Of a stretch of DNA of 64,000 bases, positions 1 to 8,116 are shown piece by piece. How positions within the stretch are numbered: the stretch's first letter is position 1; every line of letters starts with the position of its first letter. The stretch covers positions 1-64,000 of the forward strand of contig CANGBX010000001.1 of assembly GCA_947452455.1 (NCBI GenBank), written 5' to 3'. Origin of the DNA: Beijerinckiaceae bacterium. GTDB lineage: Bacteria; Pseudomonadota; Alphaproteobacteria; Rhizobiales; Beijerinckiaceae. Under the pieces are notes generated by a model. The model saw only the letters and a list, made by a program, of their open reading frames with translations. It made no database searches and was not told where the DNA came from. Made by a program: the position numbers and the translations under genes.

Positions 1-335
1 AGAGCAGCACAGGGAAAAAAGATGAGGGCTTGCATCGCGGCAAAATGCTTTGGCCTGTGATTTTTAGAGAGAGCTTGAAGGCTGTAAACAAAGCTTACCT
101 CTGAAAAAAAGTAAAAGGGGGTGACGACAAATACCGCGTAAGATGCCCCCAAAGGAGGGTCGAGATGCACCACAACGAGCGCAATAAGCGCTGGAATTCG
201 TGACGCCTCTGAGACGACAAAAAACTGTCCTGAAGGATTAAATGTGCCCTTGAACGCCCAAAAAAGAACAGCAAGCGAAGCGCAGAGAACAGCGCTGTAC
301 ATTGCAATAATCGCGACAAATGGATCAAAAGACAT
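1..335 (-). CDS. Partial membrane protein of unknown function, runs off the left edge
   Basis: An open frame reads leftwards from an ATG at 335 to the window edge without a stop, giving about 111 residues. The translation begins MSFDPFVAIIAMYSAVLCAS and is strongly hydrophobic, with two or three likely membrane segments. I do not recognise the family. The start is only weakly supported by a possible AGGTG a few bases upstream. It diverges from the autotransporter at 597, and the two inverted repeats at 392 and 461 lie between them. A different frame in the same stretch (95-328) looks like a shadow. The gene being real is an inference from the uninterrupted hydrophobic frame. Confidence 0.5.
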   Translation of the reverse strand, partial: MSFDPFVAIIAMYSAVLCASLAVLFWAFKGTFNPSGQFFVVSEASRIPALIALVVVHLDPPLGASYAVFVVTPFYFFSEVSFVYSLQALSKNHRPKHFAAMQALIFFPCAA

Positions 336-391
336 CGCGGGGCACCTAGGACGTTATGCAGTCGTAACCCAGTGCCTTGCTCAGCTCAAGT

Positions 392-411
392 CTACGTACT
401 TTGGTACGTAG
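392..411. promoter_or_regulatory. 20-bp inverted repeat, operator candidate, copy 1
   Basis: CTACGTAC, four bases, then GTACGTAG: a perfect 8-bp dyad. It lies in the divergent gap between the membrane protein (start 335) and the autotransporter (start 597). A second copy with one mismatch is centred 69 bp to the right. The size and symmetry suit a dimeric regulator; LuxR-type sites have similar geometry, but this one does not match a consensus I know. Confidence 0.5.
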
Positions 412-460
412 TGAATTTATTCGAGCGGTTTGAAGCGTAATATCACGAAATATCAGCGAT

Positions 461-480
461 CTATGTACCATTGTACGTAG
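461..480. promoter_or_regulatory. 20-bp inverted repeat, operator candidate, copy 2
   Basis: CTATGTAC, four bases, then GTACGTAG: the same dyad as at 392-411 with one mismatch in the left arm. It is 116 bp upstream of the autotransporter start codon. Two spaced copies in one divergent intergenic region suggest a cooperative or looping operator. Confidence 0.5.
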
Positions 481-596
481 CGCGTATCTCTCGCGAAAGT
501 ATAGCTCAGCCTATGCTTTTCTGAGTTTCGTGTTGTCGGTCGCGTTCAAAGCAGAAGCTGATCCGTCGACGCGAACCTCTCATTGAGGGATCGTCC

Positions 597-3245
597 GTGC
601 CAGCCCTTAAAAATGTGTCTCGTTTCGGCATCGTGCTGATGTTGGCTTTAATCGTTTCAGCTCTTTGGCCTCATCATGAGGCATTGGCTCTTGGTCCTCC
701 AGGTGGGGGAGGGAGTTGCATGGCTCCTGCGATTACAGGCATGTCACCCACTTCCGGTCCAGCTGGAACGTCAGTCACCATAACTGGTATGGGGTTTACG
801 AACTGCACAACCGTAACTTTTGGCACTGCAAGCGTTACTCCTGTGAATGTTGTGAGTGATACAACGATTACGTTGCAGGCTCCTGCTGGTGTGTCCGGAA
901 CCGTGTCAGTCGTCATTCCGGGCGCTATGGGTAGTAGTGCAGATGCAGCAACAGCCAATCCGAATTTTTTTATTACCCCTCAATTCACATACACGACCCC
1001 CCCGACGATCACTTCAATGAGTCCCTCGTCTGGAACAACATCGGGCGGGACATCGGTGGTTATCTCCGGAACAAATTTAACGGGGGCCACAGGAGTCAAT
1101 TTCGGTGGTACTGCGGCTGCATCTTTCACCGTTAACAGTGCCACGCAAATCACGGCTGTTTCACCCGCGGGATCTGCTGGTGCGTTAAACATAACTGTTG
1201 TCACTGCTGGTGGAACAAGTGCGACTGGTGCGAACTCACAGTTTACATATGTCGCGGCTGGCCCAACAGCGACAGCCAATACCACCGCGCAATCGTTGAC
1301 CGTTGGCACTCGCATGACCAATTTTACGCCGCTGACAGGCTCTGGTGGCACTGGTCCGCTGAATTATTACGTCAGCGCTGGTACTCTGCCCGCGGGTTTG
1401 ACGCTCAATCAATTAACCGGTGCGGTCACTGGCACGCCGACAGCAACTTACAGCACTGCGAATGTGGTGTTCGCTGTTAAAGATGCAAATCTTGTGGACG
1501 CGACGACGACCAGTACTGTGAGCTTCACAGTTGCGGCGGCTGCGGGTCCGACAGCGACGGCCAATACCACCGCGCAATCGCTGACCGTCGGCACTGCGAT
1601 GACGAGCTTTACGCCTCTGACGGGATCGGGCGGCAGTGGCTCGCTAGTCTATTCCGTCAGCTCAGGCACATTGCCGGCTGGTCTCAGCCTCAGTTCTTCG
1701 ACCGGTGCAGTTACCGGCACGCCGACAGCGACCTATAGTGCCGCGAATGTGGTGTTTGCGGTTCGGGATGCCAATAATACGGTCGCTGCGACGACCAGCA
1801 CTGTGAGCTTCACAGTTGCGGCGGCCGCACCCACTGCCACCTCGATTGCCCTTACGGCTTCGACAGCCTCGCCACAGGTCAATGCGAACGTCGTTTTGAC
1901 GGCTACCATTACGCCGAGCGCCGCTTCTGGGACGATCACGTTTAAAGATGGGTCGACCACAATCGGCACTGGAACTTTGTCGAGTGGTGTCGCAACGCTC
2001 ACCACATCTTTTACGAGCGGTTCGCACTCGCTTACCGCAACTTATGCGGCGACGGGCTCATATGCTGCATCTACCAGCAACACGGTCGCTGTCACTGCGG
2101 GTGCCAAGCCCGATCCGGCTACTGACGCGAAAGTCCGCGGCGTGGTTTTCTCGCAATTGTCTTCGGTTGACCGTGTCGGACAGTCGGCCATGGATACCGT
2201 CCAGGGCCGTTTGGAGCGCCTGCATGGACGAGTGGACGTGTTCGAGAATGGTATTCATCTGACGAGCGCACCGGATCGACTGCCCGCTCTAGCTTATGCG
2301 GATCCGGCTGAGGATCTGAAAAACAAAACGCGCGGTGCCTCGGGTGTGCTGGAGCGCAAAATGGCAGCGGAAAAGGCCGTTGCTGGGAAGTCGCGCAACG
2401 CCTCCTTGTTGGAGCCCGCCTATGCACTTTGGACCTCCGGCATGATCTTGGTCGGCAAGGAAGCCTATGACGGTCTTTCGCAAAAGAGCCGCTCGACGAT
2501 GTCGTCGGTCACCGCCGGTATGGACTATGCGTTCTTACCCGGTGTTCGCGCTGGCATGGCCGTGGGCATCTCCCGCGATACGACCAAAATCGATGACAAT
2601 GGTACGTCCAATAACGGTTCGGCTGTCACGGGCACGCTCTATGCCTCGTGGAATGTCTTCGACACGGTGTTCCTCGACGGCCTTGTCGGCTATGGCGACG
2701 TGCGGTTCAAGACGAGCCGGTATGATGCCAATGCGGCAGCGACATTGAGCGGTGCGCGCCCGGCCAGCATGGTCTTTGTGTCGATAGCCTCATCGTGGGA
2801 GCAGAAGGCGGGAGCTCTGTCTTACGCGCCATATTTGCGTCTCGATATGAGCAAAGCTTATCTCAAGGATTATACGGAGCAGGGCTCGGCCAATTGGAAC
2901 TTGAATTTTGCAAGCGTCGATATGACCTCGCAAGCGGTCGCGATTGGCTTTAGAAGCCGTTATGATCTCGCCATGTCTTGGGGGACACTGTCGCCCACAG
3001 CGCGCTTTGAATATCGCCGCGGTGTTGGTGACGCGGTAACGCAGGCGATATCATACGAAGTCGATCCGAGCACTGTCTATAATCTGACACGTGGAGGAAC
3101 AGTCCGTAATTCGCTGACGAGCACGCTGGGTCTCTCCGCTTCGGGCCCTGGCGGTATCAGAGGAACTCTCGAATATCTGACGAGTGTTGGCGGCAGCGGA
3201 TACGTGTCCAATGGCGGCCGCGCGCAATTGGAGATCCGGTTCTAA
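597..3245 (+). CDS. Autotransporter with IPT/TIG and Ig-like repeats
   Basis: 882 residues from a GTG start with GAGGGA 8 bases upstream. Residues 1-32 form a signal peptide. Two IPT/TIG-like domains (about 43-108 and 134-222) follow, then two near-identical 95-residue putative-Ig domains (223-317 and 318-412), another bacterial Ig-like domain (about 414-500), a helical linker, and a C-terminal barrel of about 260 residues ending LEIRF, typical of type V secretion. The product should be an outer-membrane surface protein displaying a stalk of Ig folds. No protease, lipase or other enzyme domain is visible, so adhesion is the plausible role. It appears to be cargo of the tRNA-Arg element. Two inverted repeats upstream may control it. 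Confidence 0.85.
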   Translation: MPALKNVSRFGIVLMLALIVSALWPHHEALALGPPGGGGSCMAPAITGMSPTSGPAGTSVTITGMGFTNCTTVTFGTASVTPVNVVSDTTITLQAPAGVSGTVSVVIPGAMGSSADAATANPNFFITPQFTYTTPPTITSMSPSSGTTSGGTSVVISGTNLTGATGVNFGGTAAASFTVNSATQITAVSPAGSAGALNITVVTAGGTSATGANSQFTYVAAGPTATANTTAQSLTVGTRMTNFTPLTGSGGTGPLNYYVSAGTLPAGLTLNQLTGAVTGTPTATYSTANVVFAVKDANLVDATTTSTVSFTVAAAAGPTATANTTAQSLTVGTAMTSFTPLTGSGGSGSLVYSVSSGTLPAGLSLSSSTGAVTGTPTATYSAANVVFAVRDANNTVAATTSTVSFTVAAAAPTATSIALTASTASPQVNANVVLTATITPSAASGTITFKDGSTTIGTGTLSSGVATLTTSFTSGSHSLTATYAATGSYAASTSNTVAVTAGAKPDPATDAKVRGVVFSQLSSVDRVGQSAMDTVQGRLERLHGRVDVFENGIHLTSAPDRLPALAYADPAEDLKNKTRGASGVLERKMAAEKAVAGKSRNASLLEPAYALWTSGMILVGKEAYDGLSQKSRSTMSSVTAGMDYAFLPGVRAGMAVGISRDTTKIDDNGTSNNGSAVTGTLYASWNVFDTVFLDGLVGYGDVRFKTSRYDANAAATLSGARPASMVFVSIASSWEQKAGALSYAPYLRLDMSKAYLKDYTEQGSANWNLNFASVDMTSQAVAIGFRSRYDLAMSWGTLSPTARFEYRRGVGDAVTQAISYEVDPSTVYNLTRGGTVRNSLTSTLGLSASGPGGIRGTLEYLTSVGGSGYVSNGGRAQLEIRF
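1263..1832 (+). repeat. Two tandem 285-bp in-frame repeats in the autotransporter gene
   Basis: Units 1263-1547 and 1548-1832 encode 95 residues each, both beginning PTATANTTAQSLTVGT and ending TSTVSFTVAAAA. The high identity at protein level and long shared DNA stretches point to a fairly recent duplication, and the array could change copy number by recombination. Confidence 0.8.
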
Positions 3246-3276
3246 GATCCGGAGAACCTATATCCACAAAATTTAT

Positions 3277-3303
3277 GGCAGCCATCCCCACCGGGTGGCT
3301 GCC
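3277..3303 (+). terminator. Hairpin after the autotransporter gene
   Basis: GGCAGCCA and TGGCTGCC form a perfect 8-bp stem around an 11-base loop, starting 31 bases after the autotransporter stop. No T-tract follows, so intrinsic termination is only a possibility. Confidence 0.45.
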
Positions 3304-3415
3304 ACGTCATGCTAAATACCTCCACCGAATAAATTTAGAGACAATAGCTATCCGGTTTCCGGTCGCGCGCACGCGCGCGCGTTAGGTGTCTAAAAACTCT
3401 GCCTGCAGGAGACAT

Positions 3416-3457
3416 GTAACGCGTCACATTCGGGTAGTTTTGACTGTTACGCGTTAC
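3416..3457. promoter_or_regulatory. Two near-palindromes of GTAACGCGTTAC, possible regulator sites
   Basis: GTAACGCGTCAC (3416-3427) and GTTACGCGTTAC (3446-3457) each differ by one base from the perfect 12-bp palindrome GTAACGCGTTAC and are 30 bp apart. The second overlaps the stop codon of the Xre-type gene. They could bind that regulator or another protein of the element; no function is shown. Confidence 0.35.
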
Positions 3458-3692
3458 TAATTCCGCGAACACCTATCGTGGGAGCGGAAATAAATTCCAC
3501 CCCGGCGGCTTTGAATGCCTCGATGAGGGTTCGTAGTTTCGTCTGATTGGTAGGGAGTCGTCTTTCCCAAAACCGTATTTGCCGCTCATCCACGCCAAGC
3601 GCCGCCCCTAAATCGCGTTGGGTCCAGCCGATAAGAGCCCTTGCGGCTCGTATTTGGCGACAGGAAATAAGTTCACCTGTTGGGGCTGTCAC
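3447..3692 (-). CDS. Xre-family helix-turn-helix regulator
   Basis: 81 residues from a GTG start. Residues 11-65 form an Xre/Cro-type helix-turn-helix (IRAARALIGWTQRDLGAALG then VDERQIRFWER), a single-domain DNA-binding protein as found in phage and mobile-element regulation. Its start overlaps the stop of the 71-residue gene upstream as GTGA, so the two are probably translationally coupled. The C-terminal tail has no recognisable domain. Target sites are unknown, although two near-palindromes lie at its 3' end. Confidence 0.75.
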   Translation of the reverse strand: MTAPTGELISCRQIRAARALIGWTQRDLGAALGVDERQIRFWERRLPTNQTKLRTLIEAFKAAGVEFISAPTIGVRGISNA

Positions 3693-3904
3693 GTCCCGCT
3701 CCTCGTAGGAGAGAGCGTCCGGTCTAAATGTGTGTAAAGGGCACGGCGAAGGCCCGACTTGTCCGAGGCTTCTGCAGCGCGCAGTAATCCTAGCCGGATG
3801 AGTTCGCGAATTTCCTCATCCCGAATTTCAAGGGTCAGGCATTGAAGCCCGCGTTTTCTTCGGTCCCTGTAGAGTTTCTGTCGGCGCGATGCGGGAGATG
3901 GCAT
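3689..3904 (-). CDS. Small basic protein of unknown function
   Basis: 71 residues, rich in Arg and Lys at the N-terminus (RRQKLYRDRRKRGLQCLTLE), followed by a helical segment IRDEEIRELIRLGLLRAAEA. I do not recognise the family. The shape (basic strand then two helices) is reminiscent of small ribbon-helix-helix or antitoxin-like proteins, but that is speculation. It is co-directional and overlaps the downstream Xre gene by four bases, which supports it being a real gene of the mobile element. Confidence 0.55.
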   Translation of the reverse strand: MPSPASRRQKLYRDRRKRGLQCLTLEIRDEEIRELIRLGLLRAAEASDKSGLRRALYTHLDRTLSPTRSGT

Positions 3905-3973
3905 CGTTAAACTCCATTAAATTTCAATGGAATTATACCACATTGCGTGTGACACGTCATACCAAACAGAATG

Positions 3974-4360
3974 TCAGGATGTCTGCCACAGATCCCCGCG
4001 TGAGACGCGATAGTGGTAGCTAACGGTGCGTGCACTGGTGATCCGGATGATGCCCGGAAGAGATTTGATTTTCCGCAGAATGGCAGCCCTACGCTTGTGT
4101 GATGGAGAGCCGGCGCAACGCCATATTGCATCGTTGAGGGGGGTGTCGTCCTTTTTTGTCATAACCAATTGACGATGGATCGCGAGAATTAGAGGCAGGG
4201 CTATGGCGGCATCCGCATCCACGACAGCGTGCAATATGGCTAGCGGGAATTTCGGTATGAAGTGGTGATTGTTCTCACGTGGTACAATGCTCTCTAAGCG
4301 CCGCAATTCGGCGTCGCTCATTGTGTCATTAGCTGTAGGGCAGGGCTTACTGGAGGGCAT
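3974..4360 (-). CDS. Hypothetical protein of the mobile element
   Basis: 128 residues when started at the second ATG (4360), which has GGAGG ideally placed upstream; an ATG at 4375 would give 133 residues but contains that Shine-Dalgarno inside the frame. The middle part (residues about 35-70) is hydrophobic and the C-terminal part is basic with a helix pair (KRRAAILRKIKSLPGIIRIT), perhaps DNA-contacting. No known family is recognised. It follows the polymerase gene in the same direction after a gap of about 120 bases that contains a TATAAT hexamer at about 4390. Confidence 0.55.
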   Translation of the reverse strand: MPSSKPCPTANDTMSDAELRRLESIVPRENNHHFIPKFPLAILHAVVDADAAIALPLILAIHRQLVMTKKDDTPLNDAIWRCAGSPSHKRRAAILRKIKSLPGIIRITSARTVSYHYRVSRGDLWQTS

Positions 4361-4479
4361 CGCTGCTCCCTCCATCTATAGATATATAAATTATAGATAG
4401 AGGTTCCATGCATATCCCTCCAGCGGGGTATGCCACCACCCCCGAGGGGGTGATGGCAATGTGACGCAATGTAGATGCG

Positions 4480-6258
4480 TCACGCTGGAACATTGCCAGC
4501 CTTTTTGAGCCGGCCCATGACACGAGAAAACATAACACTCCCGCGTGCTTCGTCTTCGAACCGATCAGGGTAGCGGACAATCTTGATGTCCGAGCGGCAG
4601 CGTTTGCCTGCGCCGAGAACGATCTCTGAAGCCTGTGCCATGATTTCAGCAACGGCGGCGGCCTCTTGATCAATCTGGTCGACCGGGGCTTCCAGCAACA
4701 ATGCATCGTGAATAGGCGCACAGATTTTGTGCCCCGCTTCAATCGCCATCGATAAGCCTAGACGCATCATTTCTGCGCCATGACTTTGCATCGGCCAATT
4801 AAGAATAGACCGCGCATTCACCTCGGCTTTGCAGCCCGGCGGGAAATGTATCCGCCAGCCAAAGACGGTTTCCAGCGGGAAGCCCAACAATACGCGTTCG
4901 ACATTCTCCTCAGCCCAGCGCCAAAACACGCGGTATGTGGCCCGATGTAAGCGGAGAAGCTCACGGGCGCGGTCGATATGGATCCCAGACTGCGCCGAAA
5001 TACTTTCAGGTCCCATGCCGTAATTCACGCCAAGAACGACTGCCTTACAGGCATTCCGGATTTCAGAATGCGTGTGCTTCGTGGCCTCCGGTGGCGCAAG
5101 GCCAGCTTGTTTCGCAAAAGCGATGTAGGGGTCGCCAGTTGCGTACGCCTCCCAGAGTGCATGATCGCCGGAAAGTGCTCCAGCAATCGCTATCTCTTGG
5201 CTACTCCAATCGATGTAGGCGATTGCACGGCCATCGGCAGGTTTGATCAAATGGCGGATCCAAACAGACGGGCCGAAAATGAACCGGCTGTTTGAGGGCT
5301 GGTTGCGGCCGGTTTTCGCGCGGAACGTAGACAATAGCGTCCGGTTACGCCCATCTGGTCCGATACTCAGTTCGCTAAGGCGAAGTTGTCCCAGCGCGTG
5401 ACGCAACTCCCGAAGCGGTGCGAGGATCGGAAACCCACGTGCCTGAAGGCGGAATGTATCATCGTCCAAAGCCAAGGCGCCGGAAGCCAAGCGGGGCCAA
5501 GGAATGTTACGGGCGGTGAGAAACCGAGCGAACTTCTCGGTTGAGAAGCGCCCGTCTTCATAAACGCCATAGTCGATGTCGATTTCGTCAATCAGGCCGC
5601 GCTTGATTGCGTCCCAATTTTCAACCAACTCGGACCAGAGCGTCTGATCGAGCGGGATGCCGTTGTTTTCCACGACCCCTGCTGCGGCCATGTAGCGGCC
5701 ACGTAGGAGTGCTTGACCAAAACGGCCGGGGTGGCTCGTCAACAAAGGCAGCATGGCCCCCAAGAGCACCTCAAGGGCATCCACGTCGCTTTGACAGTAA
5801 GCCAAGATCTGGGCCTTCTCATGGTCTGACCACGGCCCACCGCGCATGACCAAATCGCGCATTTCAGCTTTTTCTTCCCCCGCGATGGCAGGCAGGCCAA
5901 AGTAATGCAACGCTCCAAGCAGGCTGTTTCCGTAAATCGATCCAACGCCGTTCGTTAGGCAACGGAACTCCGTGAAGAGGTCCAGCAAGCGGCACGGTGG
6001 AGGCCAGCCCAGAACATCAAAGCACGAGCTTTCTGCGCTCGCGTAGAAGGCGACGAATAGATCCCCCGTGCCCATTTGAAATGGGCAGGACAACATCTCG
6101 TCACCCCAAAGGCGGATCACCTGCTCTGTGATGAGGCATTTAGCCACCATACAAACGGGTATCGGTTTGTGGCCCGGACGGACCACAAACTCGAAGTCTA
6201 GAACCCACACGTGGCGATAGCCGAGACCGCTCAGTGTCTTTGAAAGAAAATTGCTCAT
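4480..6258 (-). CDS. Family-A DNA polymerase with 3'-5' exonuclease domain
   Basis: 592 residues. Exonuclease signatures are visible: DFE at 21-23, a central DVL segment near 81-83, and YCQSDVDALEVL at 154-165. Polymerase motif A is IDWSSQEIA (349-357), the O-helix region is RNACKAVVLGVNYG (401-414) and motif C is IHDALLLE (516-523), in place of the more common VHDE. There is no 5'-nuclease domain, so the protein is Klenow-like and near the size of phage-type polymerases. It overlaps the upstream 191-residue gene by ATGA. On a tRNA-integrated element it may copy the excised element or serve repair. No primase or helicase is visible in the window. Confidence 0.85.
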   Translation of the reverse strand: MSNFLSKTLSGLGYRHVWVLDFEFVVRPGHKPIPVCMVAKCLITEQVIRLWGDEMLSCPFQMGTGDLFVAFYASAESSCFDVLGWPPPCRLLDLFTEFRCLTNGVGSIYGNSLLGALHYFGLPAIAGEEKAEMRDLVMRGGPWSDHEKAQILAYCQSDVDALEVLLGAMLPLLTSHPGRFGQALLRGRYMAAAGVVENNGIPLDQTLWSELVENWDAIKRGLIDEIDIDYGVYEDGRFSTEKFARFLTARNIPWPRLASGALALDDDTFRLQARGFPILAPLRELRHALGQLRLSELSIGPDGRNRTLLSTFRAKTGRNQPSNSRFIFGPSVWIRHLIKPADGRAIAYIDWSSQEIAIAGALSGDHALWEAYATGDPYIAFAKQAGLAPPEATKHTHSEIRNACKAVVLGVNYGMGPESISAQSGIHIDRARELLRLHRATYRVFWRWAEENVERVLLGFPLETVFGWRIHFPPGCKAEVNARSILNWPMQSHGAEMMRLGLSMAIEAGHKICAPIHDALLLEAPVDQIDQEAAAVAEIMAQASEIVLGAGKRCRSDIKIVRYPDRFEDEARGSVMFSRVMGRLKKAGNVPA

Positions 6259-6830
6259 GCGAGTCCCTGCAAACGGTTGAGAACCGGATGGTTGGTGTTG
6301 TCGATAAGGCGGCCACCGCTAAACGCGAGGCGCAGGAGAGTAGGCAGGTCATCCGTGGGCCAGTTGGGTTCAGACAAGCCCGGAGGGGCAATGAACACGT
6401 CGTAATAACCACCGCCCATGTTTGCGGCCATTCGCACCCATGCGGTTTCGGCACGGGTTGCGATTTCACGCGAAGTCTTATGCCAAGGATTTTCGCGACC
6501 ATCGCTTGTGGGCAGCGGAACGGGCCAGAGGAACGGTGTCCCCGAGCGATTGCAGCACAGGCGCAAATCTACGGCGCGCGTTTCGCCTGGGAAGGCGGCA
6601 GCAATTTCCGGCACCACGACGTAGGTTTCGCGATCTTCTTTCAGTTCGAGGATGGCGATGTTCAAGCGATATTCCGTGCTCGGGTGGGCGCGGAAATATT
6701 CTTGGCGGGTGGGTTTGCGGACTGACAGATGAAGAAGCGCTTTTTTGACCCCCAGTTCCGACCCCATTGAGGGGTCGATGCGGAGAGAGAGTGGGTTAAA
6801 CGGGTCGTTATCACTGGCGTCTGAAGACAT
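6255..6830 (-). CDS. Hypothetical protein coupled to the DNA polymerase
   Basis: 191 residues from an ATG at 6830 preceded by AAGGA at 7 bases. A longer frame up to 7001 has low-quality N-terminal sequence and no good ribosome site. The protein begins MSSDASDNDPFNPLSLRI and contains mixed alpha/beta sequence with no family I can name. Its stop overlaps the polymerase start as ATGA, so the two are translationally coupled. That suggests a polymerase partner, for example a processivity or DNA-binding factor, but this is inferred from position only. Confidence 0.6.
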   Translation of the reverse strand: MSSDASDNDPFNPLSLRIDPSMGSELGVKKALLHLSVRKPTRQEYFRAHPSTEYRLNIAILELKEDRETYVVVPEIAAAFPGETRAVDLRLCCNRSGTPFLWPVPLPTSDGRENPWHKTSREIATRAETAWVRMAANMGGGYYDVFIAPPGLSEPNWPTDDLPTLLRLAFSGGRLIDNTNHPVLNRLQGLA

Positions 6831-7123
6831 TTGAGAAATCCTTGTTTCTAGATTGCTGGCCGCGGATTTTGTTAGCGGCTGCTGAGTGTTTTGAGGTTGG
6901 CTTACCGGTTTGCTTCCGGTGCAAGGAGGCGGTCGAGCTAAGCGCTCGGCGTTCACTTCCGAATGGCAAATTTGGCCAAGATGAAATCGCGGAATTGGCA
7001 TGTGTCGCTCGCTTTTGTGCGAGCCGCCATTTGCGAGGGCGCAAGAAATTTGCTAAAATTACTGTGTTCCAAGACAGCAAATCAGCGCATCCGGGCGCCC
7101 TTCGTAAGAGGGGGCTCGGTTGT

Positions 7124-7396
7124 TTATTCGCTTTGCGTATTGAGGTGAGGGTTCGCGATGCGCTCGCACTCAGCGAGGTGTCGCTTAATCGTTGACAGGC
7201 GCCACCCCAGCTTCCGGTAGCCGATCTTAATGGGCGCGGGAAACTTCCCTGTCTTTGCCAGTCGGCGCAGATGCACGCTGCTCGTTCCGACAGCTTCTGC
7301 TGTTTGTGCTGTGCTCAGAATAGGGTCGCGCGCAAACTCTTCAGGCAAACCCTTGTGGGATTTCGCCAGAGCTGTTGCTGTTTGTTGCTCGATCAT
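7124..7396 (-). CDS. AlpA/excisionase-like helix-turn-helix protein
   Basis: 90 residues. The core ILSTAQTAEAVGTSSVHLRR followed by LAKTGKFPAPIKIGYRKLGW is the winged-helix pattern of AlpA-type regulators and excisionases, usually encoded next to P4-type integrases. It lies in the same direction as the integrase two genes upstream. Likely roles are excision directionality or activation of the integrase or replication genes. 293 bases separate it from the polymerase operon, enough for a separate promoter. Confidence 0.75.
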   Translation of the reverse strand: MIEQQTATALAKSHKGLPEEFARDPILSTAQTAEAVGTSSVHLRRLAKTGKFPAPIKIGYRKLGWRLSTIKRHLAECERIANPHLNTQSE

Positions 7397-7483
7397 TTTG
7401 TCCGGTCCATCTGCTGATTTGGTCAGTCGATGGGGTCAAAAGAGAGCAAATTGTATCGCGCCGCATCCGGTAAAGGTCGGCAA

Positions 7484-8116
7484 TTAATTGCCGACCCGCC
7501 CGCTACTTTTCTTTCGTGGCTTCTTTCGTTCGCGCTTTGGTTTCACGCCATTCGGGAAAATAGTTTTGGGGTTCTCTCCCGCAATAAGACGGAAAAGACC
7601 ACTGAAATTGTCTTTTAAGACAGTCTCCCCCGGGGCCGCCCCTTCTCCAAAGTGTTTGTCACACCACGCTGAAACATCTTGGATCAGGTCTTCTAAATTC
7701 TTCGGCTTTTTTTCTTGGCTCATCAGGTACGCAACACCGGCGGAAACAACCTGCCATTCAATCGTCTCACGGCGCCCCCTCTTGCCGCCCCTGTTTATCG
7801 GCGGCGTCTCCTCAGGGGGGAGTAAATCGAACGACCAGTCCGGCACGAAAACGTGCATCTGGTAGGCGGCCTCGTCGTAAGGCATGCCTATTTTGGCGGT
7901 GACGCTACCCTCCCGAAAAATCTGCTCCGCGCGTTTTTCCCCGAAGGTCTGCCAGTGGTTTTGTTCTAACCGAACCACGTGGTCTTCATTATGCGGGTCA
8001 AATGCCGACGCTGTTATTTTGCCTGTAATCAGTAGTTCAAAAAGGACACCTGCCGCATCATCGGAATGCGAGGCTTTAAGCTTGTTGTATAGCTTCGTAA
8101 TGATGATGTCGTTCAT
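7484..8116 (-). CDS. Hypothetical protein downstream of the integrase
   Basis: 210 residues. The start overlaps the integrase stop as ATGA, so it is co-translated with the integrase. The sequence is soluble, with acidic and aromatic stretches (MHVFVPDWSFDLLPPEE) and a very basic C-terminus (KPKRERKKPRKKSSGR) that could bind DNA. I do not recognise the family. Position suggests a role in integration or regulation of the element. Confidence 0.6.
   Translation of the reverse strand: MNDIIITKLYNKLKASHSDDAAGVLFELLITGKITASAFDPHNEDHVVRLEQNHWQTFGEKRAEQIFREGSVTAKIGMPYDEAAYQMHVFVPDWSFDLLPPEETPPINRGGKRGRRETIEWQVVSAGVAYLMSQEKKPKNLEDLIQDVSAWCDKHFGEGAAPGETVLKDNFSGLFRLIAGENPKTIFPNGVKPKRERKKPRKKSSGRVGN

Noticed and set aside
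95-328. 77-residue minus-strand frame
   Set aside because: The overlapping frame that stays open to the edge and starts at 335 has a more membrane-protein-like composition.
392-480. LuxR-type quorum-sensing box
   Set aside because: Length and dyad fit, but the sequence does not match consensus patterns I know and no luxI/luxR gene is in the window.
3361-3383. Alternating CG run as Z-DNA or origin signal
   Set aside because: Short and isolated; no DnaA boxes or iterons nearby.
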